Assembly (NCBI GenBank): GCA_022393335.1
Contig: JAJEKB010020380.1
Location: 105,296-169,295 of the forward strand
Reading direction: 5' to 3'
DNA length: 64,000 nucleotides
Origin: Macrotrachela quadricornifera
Taxonomy: Eukaryota; Rotifera; Eurotatoria; Philodinida; Philodinidae
Numbering within the stretch: position 1 is the stretch's first letter; every line of letters starts with the position of its first letter. This document shows positions 37,967-49,256 of this stretch, in pieces. Both the position numbers and the translations under genes were made by a program. Under the pieces are notes generated by a model that was given only the letters and a program-made list of their open reading frames with translations, did no database searches and was not told the origin of the DNA.

Positions 37967-39188
37967 TTAAATTGAAATATTTTCTTTTTGTTGTTTAAGT
38001 CGTCTAAGTGCATTTTGAGCATTAATTAATTCATCACATAATTCATAATAATGTTTTAATAATTGTTGATAATGAATACCTTCATTATTAATAGCTGTTT
38101 CAAGTTTTTTTAAATGATTTATTTGTTCATCATAATAATGTTGTTTATTTTCGTAATCTAATCTAAAGAAAATTAAAAAAAATTTTTTTTTGTCTTTCGG
38201 AAATTTTTTTTATACTTCATATTTTGTAACATTTCAATATTTTCCATTGTATATATATCACGAATAAATTCACATCGACGTAACCTATAATAATTTATAA
38301 AAAAAAGTGAAAATTCTTCTTACTCGATAGAATTAAGACAGATTGTTTTATTAGCTTATTTTAGATATCTACATATTTGTCTAGGCTGAAGACTATCGAG
38401 TAGAATTTGGACTCGTTTGGATTTCAATACTATAGAATTCAAAGAATAAAATAAATCATACTGTATTTGTTTAAGTAATAATTGATATTGTTCACGAAGT
38501 GTATCAATATGATTTGTATTTAAATCATTAGCTTTAATAAGTTTTAATTGTTCAATAGAAATATTTTGAATTTGTGTATTTAATTTTGAATAAAGATCAT
38601 TAATAGCATTAATTTGTTTAAGAAATTGTGCATTTTTTATCATTATCTCTTTTCGATTTGTTATTGTTCGTTTAATTATATGAGATATTGTATTTGGTAA
38701 TTGAGATTTTACATTAACACCTGAAGAAAATTCTATATAGAAAGATTTAAATGTATAAAATATTTAATAAACCTGTACAAAGAATAAGTTGTCTGATGAT
38801 TTCATTTAAATATTCATTTATTTGACGTTGTGCGACGACAGGTAAAATCTAGAAAATGATTCCTATCATTTTTTTTCAGGAGCTATCAAAAAGAAAAAAG
38901 ATATTGATTCATATTTCCTTTCAATATTTATTTTTTTTTTCTCTTCTATTTCAAAAAGTCATTGAGATTTCAATTAAGAACATACTTGTATTAAACTATT
39001 AATTGATGAATTTGATGATGATACTGCTGATTTAAATGTTCGTATTGCATTTAAATCTATAAAAATAATTTAAATCAAATAATTTTTATACAATATAAAC
39101 AAATAAATTTACCATCTGATGAAAAATTATCATCAAGTAATACTATTTGATCAATTATATTAATAAGAAGATTTGGTTCAATAGACAT
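37967..39188 (-). CDS. HAUS4-like augmin coiled-coil protein, 6 exons (tentative)
   Basis: Exons 39188-39113, 39056-38986, 38848-38773, 38720-38462, 38284-38216 and 38162-37967 splice with agreeing phases to 248 residues. The fourth intron (177 bp) uses a GTATGA donor at 38461; without it the frame runs on for 32 codons and stops. An alternative acceptor 12 nt upstream of exon 4 keeps the frame. The protein is helical throughout. The segment LRRCEFIRDIYTMENIEML followed by YYDEQINHLKKLETAINNEG and HYYELCDELINAQNALRRLK resembles the C-terminal end of HAUS4 (LRMEELKILSDTYTVEKVEV and following), a subunit of the augmin complex that nucleates microtubules in spindles. The protein is shorter than human HAUS4 (363 residues) and lacks an obvious N-terminal half. 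Other augmin or coiled-coil families remain possible. The start lies 27 bp beyond the upstream gene's stop. Confidence 0.5.
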
Positions 39189-39215
39189 ATCTAGAATAAA
39201 CATAGAAGAATATAA

Positions 39216-39841
39216 TTAATTTTTATCCATATCCGATGATGGAATATCAAAATTAAATGAAAATTTATTGTCTTTTGTTGTTATCAAATCATTATTAGTA
39301 TGAGTACGACGAACAAAACGTGAAGCCAATGGTATTTCACTATTTGTATTTACTTGTATTTGATTGTGACCTAATGATAAAGACAAAAAAAAATTTCTTA
39401 TTAGAACATAAATAAATAATACTAGGAAACATACGTTTTTGTCTAGCTACATCTTCATCATGCATTTTTTGACGATAATCACCAAATAATTGTTGCATCA
39501 TTTGTCGTTTACGAATTAAAGATGTTTTAGGATTTGCTAATACTTGTAAAGCTGATCGAGCTATAATGGATACAGCTTATGTTTTGAAATCAACTGTTAT
39601 TTTTGAATTAAATAATAAAAACTTACGAGGATCTTTATCTTTGGTTGATGATGATCTCATCATACATTCAAGTTGTCCAACACACCATGCAAGTTCACGT
39701 TCAAAACGTTCAGCCATTTCCGGATCGGTTACAATTGGTAATGCCTATTGAAATAATAATAAAATCAATATTTATATAGAGATTTTAATAACTTACAGCA
39801 GCTGATGCTGTTCCTTTCGATTTTTTTGTTTTTGATGCCAT
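39216..39841 (-). CDS. UPF0488/C8orf33-like protein, 4 exons
   Basis: Exons 39841-39797, 39744-39627, 39560-39435 and 39370-39216, separated by GT-AG introns of 52, 66 and 64 bp with agreeing phases (0, 1, 1), give 147 residues. After a Lys/Ser-rich start come FERELAWCVGQLECMM, ANPKTSLIRKRQMMQQLFGD, YRQKMHDEDVARQKR, and a C-terminal KFSFNFDIPSS. The combination of ELAWCVxQLE, a KRQxMxxLFGDYRxKM block and a terminal FxFNF motif is the signature I associate with the UPF0488 (human C8orf33) family, of unknown function. It is shorter than human C8orf33 (229 residues). A TTTTTTAG acceptor abuts the ATG directly, with no room for a 5' UTR, pointing to trans-splicing. Its stop is followed by the HAUS4-like start after 27 bp, suggesting one polycistronic transcript. 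Confidence 0.7.
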
Positions 39842-42173
39842 CTAAAAAACATAATTTATTAAAATTGCTCTTCTGATTATATATGATAATAACTATGCAT
39901 ATATCGAATCATTTATTTATATTAAATATTTTTAAATCAATTAAAGTTATGGTCATTTAATAATATATATATGTGTTGTATTGTAAATTGGATTATGATT
40001 GGTCCATTTGACACCATTATTTAATTGTGACAAAAACAAGATCAAACTGCCAAAAGCTGACATCTGCAGTGGGATACTTTATATTAATCTATAAAAAAGG
40101 AATTTCTAGAGTTATTATCATAGAACTTTTCCATATTTGTTTCATCTATTTTCGTCTACCAGCAACTGTTGGAAAAACGTGCATTAGACGTTATATAGAC
40201 ACTAATGCATAGAAAAAATGAAGACAATGATCAGAATTATAGTAAGATAAAGAATAGAGCACTGGATATTTTTTATATTCACACAAAATATCCAGTTTAT
40301 CTATATTAGCAAGGTATTATCAGCAAATGATATTATGTAGATTAAATAATTTCATTTCAATGTTCTAAATTGTATTTGTTTAGAATATTTTTGTTCTTTT
40401 GCTCTTATTACAATATTGATTTCTTTTCTATTATTCTAACTTGATTGACATGAACAAAACAAATAGTTGATGTAAAAAAAAACATGTTTATCAGCGTGAG
40501 CTCATTGTCTTTTTATCCCATTAATAGAGTATTTTATAAGAAGAAAGAACAAATACACTGTTCTTTAACTCAAACTACAAATCGTTCTGTTAGTACCCAG
40601 TATATCATGTTACTTTCTCCTTTTCTAATAATATCGTCATTTTCTATCACATCTTTCTTCGTATTTCGTTGTTTTGTTTTTATTTCCTCGTTCAACAATT
40701 CATAGTGAATTGAAGCTTAAGATTGATATATTAGAAAATCGTAAAACATAATCATGACTTAGCTGTAAAAGAACTAAATATTGTTTTTATTTAGATTTAC
40801 TCAAACAAAAAAATTCAACGATAATTATTCATTTAATTTTTTTTCTTTTTTTATACCAGTGTTGGTAATACTTGTCTTTGGCTATAATTAATCTCCGTCT
40901 AAATAATAAAAGAGACAGTTAAGCTAAATTAAGAAATAGTATCTGATGTACTTACCGAGATGTCTTTGTTGATATCAAGCTATTGTTAGAGATTTAAAGC
41001 GGATTTTCTGGAGATAGAATTATTTTTTAATTGAAAATAAAAAAAACATTATATTCAGATTATTTATATTTCCAGGCATATTTTATATATTTAAAATTCC
41101 GATAATATATGGATTGTTTATGCATATACAGACATTATATATAATCCTATGACAGTAGTTATTCTCATCTATGAAGACTGAGATGAAATATTCTGTCATT
41201 TTATATAAGTTTAATGATATTAAAATAAACAGAAAAAAAAATAATCATAAGTTTTAAATGTATATCTTGAATGTCTAAACAAGTCTAAAGGATAATATTT
41301 GACATTTACAGTAGACAGTTATTCTACAAGAAGAATATATGATTAGGAGAAATTATCAGGAAACAGAATTGATAAGTTTTTTTTTTCCTCTATATTAGTT
41401 GAAATTACATAGCCGAAAGTTAATCTTAATCAACGATGCACATATTTATAATCATGGAATTTTATAGATAGCAGTAAATTCAGGAAATAGTCAATGTCAG
41501 ATTGACAATACGACCGACATATATATAAAATTCTGATTAATGAACTAAAAAGTTATAATGACATATATATAAATGTTATTTTCGTCCTTAATTCTTCTAA
41601 TACAATTTTGATGTCAAGAGTAATTCTTATCTAGAAAAAGCTTTGTTTGCATAACTTTAATGGAATTTCAATCGTTAAAGGTACAGAAAGAGATAAGAAT
41701 TACATTTAATTTACAAATAAAAATATACCATAGAATATATCTAGATTAAAAGAACGAGAGAGGAAGGAAATCAAATAATCTAATGAAAAAAAATTATTTT
41801 GTCAGAATATATCCGATCTTAATGAAAGTTAAATATAGTATATTACAATAAAAATTGAAGCTAATAATTACATTTTTACTAGACTAATCTTAACACAAAA
41901 TCTGAATATGTCAAAAGCTTTTTTCTGTTCACTTGAATAACCAAGAATAGAACATGATATTAAATGTAATCAAAACATAAATCCATAAATGACATTGATG
42001 AATGAAGGAGATTCACTATAAAATTGATTTATTATTTTTAAAGAAAAAAAACCTTTTTTTTTACATATGATTTACAATTACAAAAGAAAAGAAAAACAAT
42101 AACATCATTTTATTCTTAATATCACATTTTAAAATATAATAAAAAACATAATATTTTTTTTTTAAAATAATTT
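39842..42173. other. Intergenic with a short exon-like pair
   Basis: Most of the 2.3 kb shows nothing. On the minus strand 40979-40956 and 40898-40851 look like two tiny exons around a 57-bp intron (donor GTAAGT, acceptor TTATTTAG); together they read LDINKDISTEINYSQRQVLPTLV and a stop. No upstream exon was found, so this could be the end of a small gene or coincidence. Confidence 0.3.
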
Positions 42174-43733
42174 TTAATATCTATGATGATAAAATCTTCT
42201 CCAATAACCCATACAAAGTTTTTCTAAATCTCGACGAAAACGTTTTCCAACAACAAAATAAAGTATAAAATTTATTGAATGATTTATAATCATTAATAAA
42301 CGTGCAATAGTATAATAAAAAATAACATCTGAATTAATATTATTATTTGTTAAATCTAAATAATTTTTAAAATTTGATGATGATGATGATGATCTTGTTT
42401 TAAATTTTGTTGACATAATTAAATTAAGTACAACAGCTGGTAATGTTAATATTAAAAATGAACATGATACAAATAATAATAATACTGTTAAACGTATATT
42501 ATTTGTATTTGTTGATTGACGTATTATAGAATTTTCATATTGATGTTGTGAACGAAGTCGAATTTCTAATGATGAATCAGTTGATCCACTTGATTGTGTT
42601 ATTATAGTTGAATGTAAACGATCTATATTAAATAAAATAAAATTTATATCATAGGAAAACAAAACAAATTTTAAAGATTTACTTGTTTGAGGACGAAGTG
42701 TACATGCTAATGATACTGTTGTTGGAACTGATCGACAACGTCTTATATTTCGATATTTTTCAATTATTGTTTCATGTGGTTCAGACATATTACGTTGTGA
42801 ATTTTCTTGTTCATATTTTAATGATTTTTTTGAATATGATAATGATTGTCGTAAACGTTGTGCATCAATTAAACGATGTATAATAAGACAATTAAGTGTA
42901 ACAATAATCAAAAATGGTATTAATGTATAAACAGCAAAATCAATAAAAACCCATGTTTGTTCACTATTTTCATTTATTATATCACAACGAAATATATCTC
43001 GTCTTTCATATTTAATATATGAATCATTATGGCATGTTAATACAATATGTACATTTTCAGTAAAATGTTTAACAAGAATAAAAACTCGACTATCTAATAA
43101 CAAGAAAAAACTTATTAAAATAATTAATACAATATGTGTATGTGTAACAGTATTAATTTTATGTGCAATTAATGGATATTGTATTGCAATAAAACGTTCA
43201 ATAGTAACATTAACAACAAGACCAGCTGATAAATGTGTTGTAAAATGTCCAAACCAATAAACAAAACGACAAAATAAATCTGATAAAAGTTTTATATCAA
43301 GTTTATAATGTATATGAGCAATCCAATCAGGTAAAGCACTACCCAATAAAAAAAGACAATCAACAAATGCTAATAATGTTAAATAAAGATTTGCTGAATA
43401 ACCATTACGACGAACATTAAGAAACATAATAAAACATGATAGGCTATTACCAAAGATACCCATAAATATAAATAATGGATAAATATAAAGACTAATATAT
43501 TTTGCAATTAAAATCATATAAAAATTTTCTTGTTTTTGTATATCATCAGTTAAAGATACATTTGCTGGTGTGACATAACATGTTCCATTATTATCATCTG
43601 GATCATGCATTGAAAATTTACAAAAAACATATTGACATAAAGATTGTGCATTAGATGACTGACGTTGTTCATCAGTTAATGATAAAATAGCTCGTACAAG
43701 TCCTCTTGTAACATTAAGAGTATTACTATCCAT
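42174..43733 (-). CDS. Rhodopsin-family GPCR with long third loop; probable 60-bp in-frame intron
   Basis: The open frame begins with ATG at 43733 and runs 519 codons. The region 42682-42623 is probably an intron: it starts GTAAAT, ends TTAATATAG, is 60 bp long (so the frame stays open), and its translation is a hydrophobic FVLFSYDINFILFN inside an otherwise polar loop. Spliced length would be 499 residues. The long N-terminus has NVT and NGT sequons and several Cys. TM1 has GIFGNSLSC, TM2 LLAFVDCLFLLG, Cys in DLFCRFVYW, TM3 ends VTIERFIAIQYPL (ERF in place of DRY). Loop 2 carries Cys, TM5 has YTLIPFLIIVTLNCL, the intracellular loop 3 is long and Arg/Ser-rich with RCRSVPTT, TM6 has LILTLPAVVLNL, TM7 INHSINFILYFVVGKRFRRDL. 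This fits a divergent FMRFamide-type peptide receptor; ligand unknown. Confidence 0.85.
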   Translation of the reverse strand: MDSNTLNVTRGLVRAILSLTDEQRQSSNAQSLCQYVFCKFSMHDPDDNNGTCYVTPANVSLTDDIQKQENFYMILIAKYISLYIYPLFIFMGIFGNSLSCFIMFLNVRRNGYSANLYLTLLAFVDCLFLLGSALPDWIAHIHYKLDIKLLSDLFCRFVYWFGHFTTHLSAGLVVNVTIERFIAIQYPLIAHKINTVTHTHIVLIILISFFLLLDSRVFILVKHFTENVHIVLTCHNDSYIKYERRDIFRCDIINENSEQTWVFIDFAVYTLIPFLIIVTLNCLIIHRLIDAQRLRQSLSYSKKSLKYEQENSQRNMSEPHETIIEKYRNIRRCRSVPTTVSLACTLRPQTSKSLKFVLFSYDINFILFNIDRLHSTIITQSSGSTDSSLEIRLRSQHQYENSIIRQSTNTNNIRLTVLLLFVSCSFLILTLPAVVLNLIMSTKFKTRSSSSSSNFKNYLDLTNNNINSDVIFYYTIARLLMIINHSINFILYFVVGKRFRRDLEKLCMGYWRRFYHHRY

Positions 43734-46700
43734 TGATGTTATTGTATTTTGTTTCAATCACTGTCTATCGTCTATTTTAGTCTAGTAAAGGAAGAAAAGA
43801 GAGACGTGACATGAAACAAAAAAACTAAGAAGAGACGAACGAGTGTTTTTCTCTTCCTCTTTTTTTTCCTCCCAATTCCTTTTCACTAGCATCTGTTTAC
43901 CTAATAATATAGAAGAGGAAAATTCTTTTCCAAGTGAATAAATAGCATTAGTTAGTGTCGAATGTGTCATTCTATCTTGAAGAAAAACATATTGAATTAA
44001 TTGTTTATAGAATCTTTTATTTATTTGAACAAAATTTAATTACTCATTCTATTCATTTTAATCTAATCAAACGAAAATAATCTCTATTGATAAATATACA
44101 TCATTGAATCTTATTAAAATCGTTACTAATAATACCAAAAAAACAAAAAAGATAATAAAATTATTTATAAGTTGTACGTCTAATATAATGTAAACATTTT
44201 TTGTATCATAAAAATAACAAATTTGTTTTTTTAATTAAACAAATGATCAGAAAGATGATTTGATGTTATAAATAAGGCATAGTCATAATTTAATAAAATA
44301 AAATAAAATATGACAGCAAGCATAAAAAATTATTTTTAGATATCAGAAAAAAAACCTAATATTCTATCTGAGATATTTTTAGTCAATTAGATTTAACTCA
44401 TACCAAATCAAAAATTCTATTATCTATTGTTCTTTCTACATCAACATCACAATCTAATTAATGATTAAATTAATAAAAGCAGAATTTATGATAATTTAAT
44501 TAGATTTACGAACATATATATCTATTATAGTTAAACAAAAAAAGAAAAAAAATAAAAGCTTTCATCAATATTCTTATGATATAATTAGTATTAATCTATC
44601 TTTTAAACTACTTTTTATCAATTCAAGTCACATATTCATTTGCCGTGCCCTTACTAATGTTACAATAAGATATTAACAGTTTAAATTAAAAAAATAAACA
44701 ATTAGGAGAAAATAATTTAAATTATTAACAGATAATCAATATATATTTTACTATACATTTTACCTTTATAAAAGAAAAAATGACAGATTTTCTCAAAAGA
44801 AATTATTGAAAATATTAATAAATTATATACATATGAATTCTCTCTAGAGGAGGCACATTTGAATAATTATTTGCATTAATTTATATGTATATTAATATTT
44901 AATATTAATCTAATCCTTATATATAGAAAGTCAATTAACATTTATTATCTAAGAAAGCAAATTAAAACTATTAAAAAAAAGAAAATTGAATTTTACATTT
45001 TAATATTCTTTTCATAAAATTTTCTGTATTCTGTAAACTTATCAAAGATGCTATTCTATATATCTATTCATTTATTTATTTTAGACTAAAACATAAAAAT
45101 TTTCTCATCCTAGACAAAAAAAAAAGCTTTTAGTCTTACCGGAATTAAACCTCTAGAAAAGTGCTACTTTTATTTATATTTAACGACTATTTAAAGGAAG
45201 AAGAAACATTTTTAATTTCCTATTTGAAAAAAAAAAAGATCTTCATATTATTATATCATGTATTCTTTTATAAAGAATAGAATCTTGATTTTATTCAAAC
45301 TCATTTCTATGTCATACACATTCTAATAGTAATTTTATTTTATTTTTATGATTAAAAAAATAGAAAAATAAACTTATACAAATATCATATGATATTTATA
45401 ATATAAGTTATTTCACAAATTATTACAATAAGAACTAAAAGTAAAAATATAGATTGTACAATTATTTTGTTTATTTCCTTCATTATCGATAACACTACAA
45501 CTAGAAAAATATTGAAGAGGGAATAAGTTTTTTCCTTTCTAATTTTATATAATCTCTATAGTAATTAAGACCATCATCCCACACATATAAAAAAGGTTAT
45601 CTAAAAATACATTCACAATATTCTTGTTATTATCCATAAAATTCATTTCTGTTTTCTGACTATTTAATTATTGATATTGATTTAATTGAATATATATCAG
45701 CAAACTAAATAAAACAGATGAACAATAATCAATGACTAAAATTATCTAACTGATTATTATTTTAAGAATATTATGAAAATATATATTTAGTTATAAATTT
45801 TGAAAAAAGAAAACAAAACATAAAGATTTTATTTTATATTTATACTTACTGAAGTAGTAAATTTTTTTAGTACTACAAATAGAGATAGATTATATTTTTT
45901 GAATAATTATTTTCTTTTTTTTAATAACTATCAATGATGAATTTAATGACGACTTACAGACGGAAATTATCTGCTACGCGTCAATATACATAATTTACTT
46001 CTACGCAGTTTTTATTTTAATCTCTCATAAATTTTTTATTAACTGTCAATCAGTACAAGTATATAATGAAATAAAAAAATCTTACATGATATTTATTTTA
46101 AGTGTGGTTAAATATATTTATTTAAATAAAAAGTATCATGAATATAATAGAAAAATCATTTTAAAATAATTTTATTAAGTGTTATTATTAAAGAAATTTC
46201 TTTTCATAATATTTCGAACGCAATTAATGCTTGATTTGATTAAGTATAGAAAAATGTTTTATCATTTATTTTACAGAATCAGATTCGAAATAGTATTAGT
46301 TTAAAAAACTTTCTCTCTATATAATCTGATAGAGAGAAGAATATTCTATTTATCTATATTATTTGATTGTATTTCAACTAATATTATAACAATAAAATCT
46401 GTTTTGTTCACATATGTCAAGTAGTTCCATAAATGCTAGTATTCTTTTTGTTTTTGAATATCTTTAGTTAGAAATAAAACAGAATTGTGATTTATATTGT
46501 TTGATAACGGATATGAAGATGTATCAAATCGTGTATTATAGATTATTCTAATAGTTGTTTTGTGAAGCATTTTTATTCAATCATTTCAACTAGGTTTGTT
46601 TTTAAAAAGACCAATATAGAAACTTTACAAATTATAGATTATGAAACTCTGTAATATATGATTTAATCCATTTTTATCTCATCTTTCAACAATGAAACCT

Positions 46701-49256
46701 ATAGTTTTCTATCTTGTTTTTATCGAAAGTCATTCAAAAAAGAATCACTAGTATTTATGGAACTCCGTGACACATGCAAACAAAACAGATATTATTGAAA
46801 TTTTATTATTATGATATTAATTGAAGCATGATCAAATAGCATTCTTCTCTCTATCAGACTATATTGGGAGAAAGTTTCAAGAAATTATAGAACCTGCATA
46901 ACTATTTTTTGACTGTCTTAAGTAATTCTAAGTAAAAATTTTAATGTTCTACTTACTATATGAATAAAACTATTGTAGTTATTCTCTTTTTCTGTTTTCA
47001 TCCAGTGGTATATCCTCTGCTAATGAAGATGGTTTGGAAAACTTCAAGGTAATTAATTAAAGATATTCAATGTAAAGCTAGAAGGCGAGTAGTGCTTATC
47101 AGATTGTTTGAGGCGTTCGATTGTTCCTCTCCTAGTCTTCGTAAAACATTATTTTATTCCCACGTTCTTCTAATATTTAATTGAACTTATCCTGTTTTTC
47201 TGCTTCTTACTTGTAGGCAGCAGAAGAATCTATCTAGGTTTTATTATTCTTTACTTCGTCGAACTTTTTTTTGTTTGGAATGGAATGAAATCTTCGTCGC
47301 ATACATACTTGATGAGCTATCACTCGAGGATCATTGTTCTTAATACTGGAGTAGATATCTCTATTCACTTGCTAATTTAATAGATGGATGTCTAATCTTA
47401 GAAAAAGCGTATCTCTTTGTATTGAGAAAATATTCGTTGAACAAAGAGTTCTCTATGAAAGGATTGAATAGGTCAAAAGGATTCGTTCCTCACCCATCTA
47501 CTCTTTCTCATTTTTCAGTTCCTCCATATCGATATGCATTGTATTGTTCTTCTTCAATACTTTCCTATGATTGTCACACATGTGTCCCTTCTTCTTTCTG
47601 AAATTCTTTCATTTGTATTATAACTTTTCTTTTCTCTCTAGTGACTCATCTGTCTTTTTTTATTATACCTTCTCCTATTAGAATCTAACGATCACAGTTT
47701 TTGAAGAAGCTTGAACTATATATTATCCGATTTTCTGTTCTAATGGAGTCTAAGGAAAGAGAGAGATGGTTTAGAAAAGAAGACTATTATCCTTAATTTA
47801 CACCCATCCATATCCTTATTCACACAAGTGAACTAACATGAACTCTTAGCTATGTTAATTTTAGCAGAGTTTTTTCTAATTTCAGCTTATATGTGTATTA
47901 GTTGTGAGTTCTGAATATTAGTGATAAAATTATTTTTACAAACCATATTGTTTTCACATCCTAAATTTGAAGTAAACTATCAATGGCTGATATAATTATA
48001 CATAAACAAGATGAATGTAGATAAGAACTTACCAGAAAATAAGCTCGAAAAATCAATACCAATTAAGAAAATAAAAGAAATAACAGAGAGAAAAAAAGAA
48101 ATTATGATTTTGAAGCATTCTCGACGAAAAATAAATATGCATTCAGGCATGACATCAAAACGAGAAATAATATAGGTAAAATATATATTTATCATCATGA
48201 TACTTTTGTATTGAGCATTAAATATTTTCATTTAGTAGTCAATTTATTTATTAAGTAAATACAAATTTTACTTCGTAATTTTCTAAAGAAAATTTTTATT
48301 TCATTATTAGTGTTTTTTATAGAATACAGCACATGTTAAAAAAAAACAAATTTAATGATTCGTTATGTTTTTCTTACATTCATATGATTCATAGTTGTAC
48401 TTTGAGTATCCCTATGACTGAATAAAAATTATTCACATATATTCTACGTAACATTAAATGATAAATATTGAATATTATTCGTTTCTTTTTTCTGATACAA
48501 AATAAGATAATTATAATATTATATATACATATCACTATATGTTATTATACTAAAGAAATTATTAGTTTCTATGATTTATTGTTTTTATTTAAAGTAAATC
48601 TAATTCAAGACTAATTACCTCAAAATATGATGCCTGTTGTATCAGCACATTCACTAGTGAATGGGAACAATCAGATATATTTATTTAAACAATATATAAA
48701 ACGTGATAAAAATAATTCAACATATCGTTCTATGATAATAAACGTCTGGGGAAAAAATATATATATACTCATTTTGCTATATGATTTGAATCTTAATACG
48801 ATGATGTCACGACGTAAATTGATAACAGCGAATAGTAACATGATTCTTTTAAAAATGTCAAATAGAGCTTTATTATCTTCACAATCAAATAAATAAAGAT
48901 TTATCATAATTGTTTCAAAGACTTAACTTTATTGATGTGATTTAAATAGATGATTCAGTATCTAAAACACTTTAAATTTTATTTTCTTCATTATCAGATC
49001 ATATCGAATATCTTGTATATATTTAGCGCTGACTAAAAGTTTTGATTACATTGTATAAAATTTTATATATCGTGAATAGAATTTTTTGATCAATAAACTA
49101 AGTACATATATATCTGATATATTGCTCCAGCACACTCATAATTAATATTATTTATTTTCAAAAATATAAAATTCAATTTTTGAATATTTTCCAGACGATA
49201 ATAAGAAATGTACGAAAATATTTATTACTAAAATGATATACATATATATAAATGTA
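43734..49256. other. Longest gene-free stretch (5.5 kb)
   Basis: Very AT-rich with no gene recognised. It holds an inverted-repeat element (46397-46793, listed separately) and a dispersed-repeat block at about 46810-46865 like those at 11.3 and 55.45 kb. Two exon-like pieces occur on the plus strand: 47006-47048 (after a long pyrimidine tract and CAG, before GTAATT; reads GISSANEDGLENFK) and 47217-47237 (after TTGTAG; reads AAEESI and a stop). They fit together in phase but no upstream exon was found. Confidence 0.45.
46397..46793. mobile_element. Inverted-repeat (MITE-like) element, ~397 bp
   Basis: The left arm from 46397 (AATCTGTTTTGTTCACATATG then AGTTCCATAAATGCTAGT) is the reverse complement, with mismatches, of the right arm ending at 46793 (ACTAGTATTTATGGAACT then TGCAAACAAAACAGAT). 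Similarity continues inward more weakly, so the whole may be a degraded palindrome. No coding capacity; the target duplication is not evident. Confidence 0.6.

Noticed and set aside
38356..38643. 95-codon open frame as a separate gene
   Set aside because: Its first part is exon 4 of the HAUS4-like gene; its last 32 codons fall in an intron whose removal restores a frame matching the following exons.
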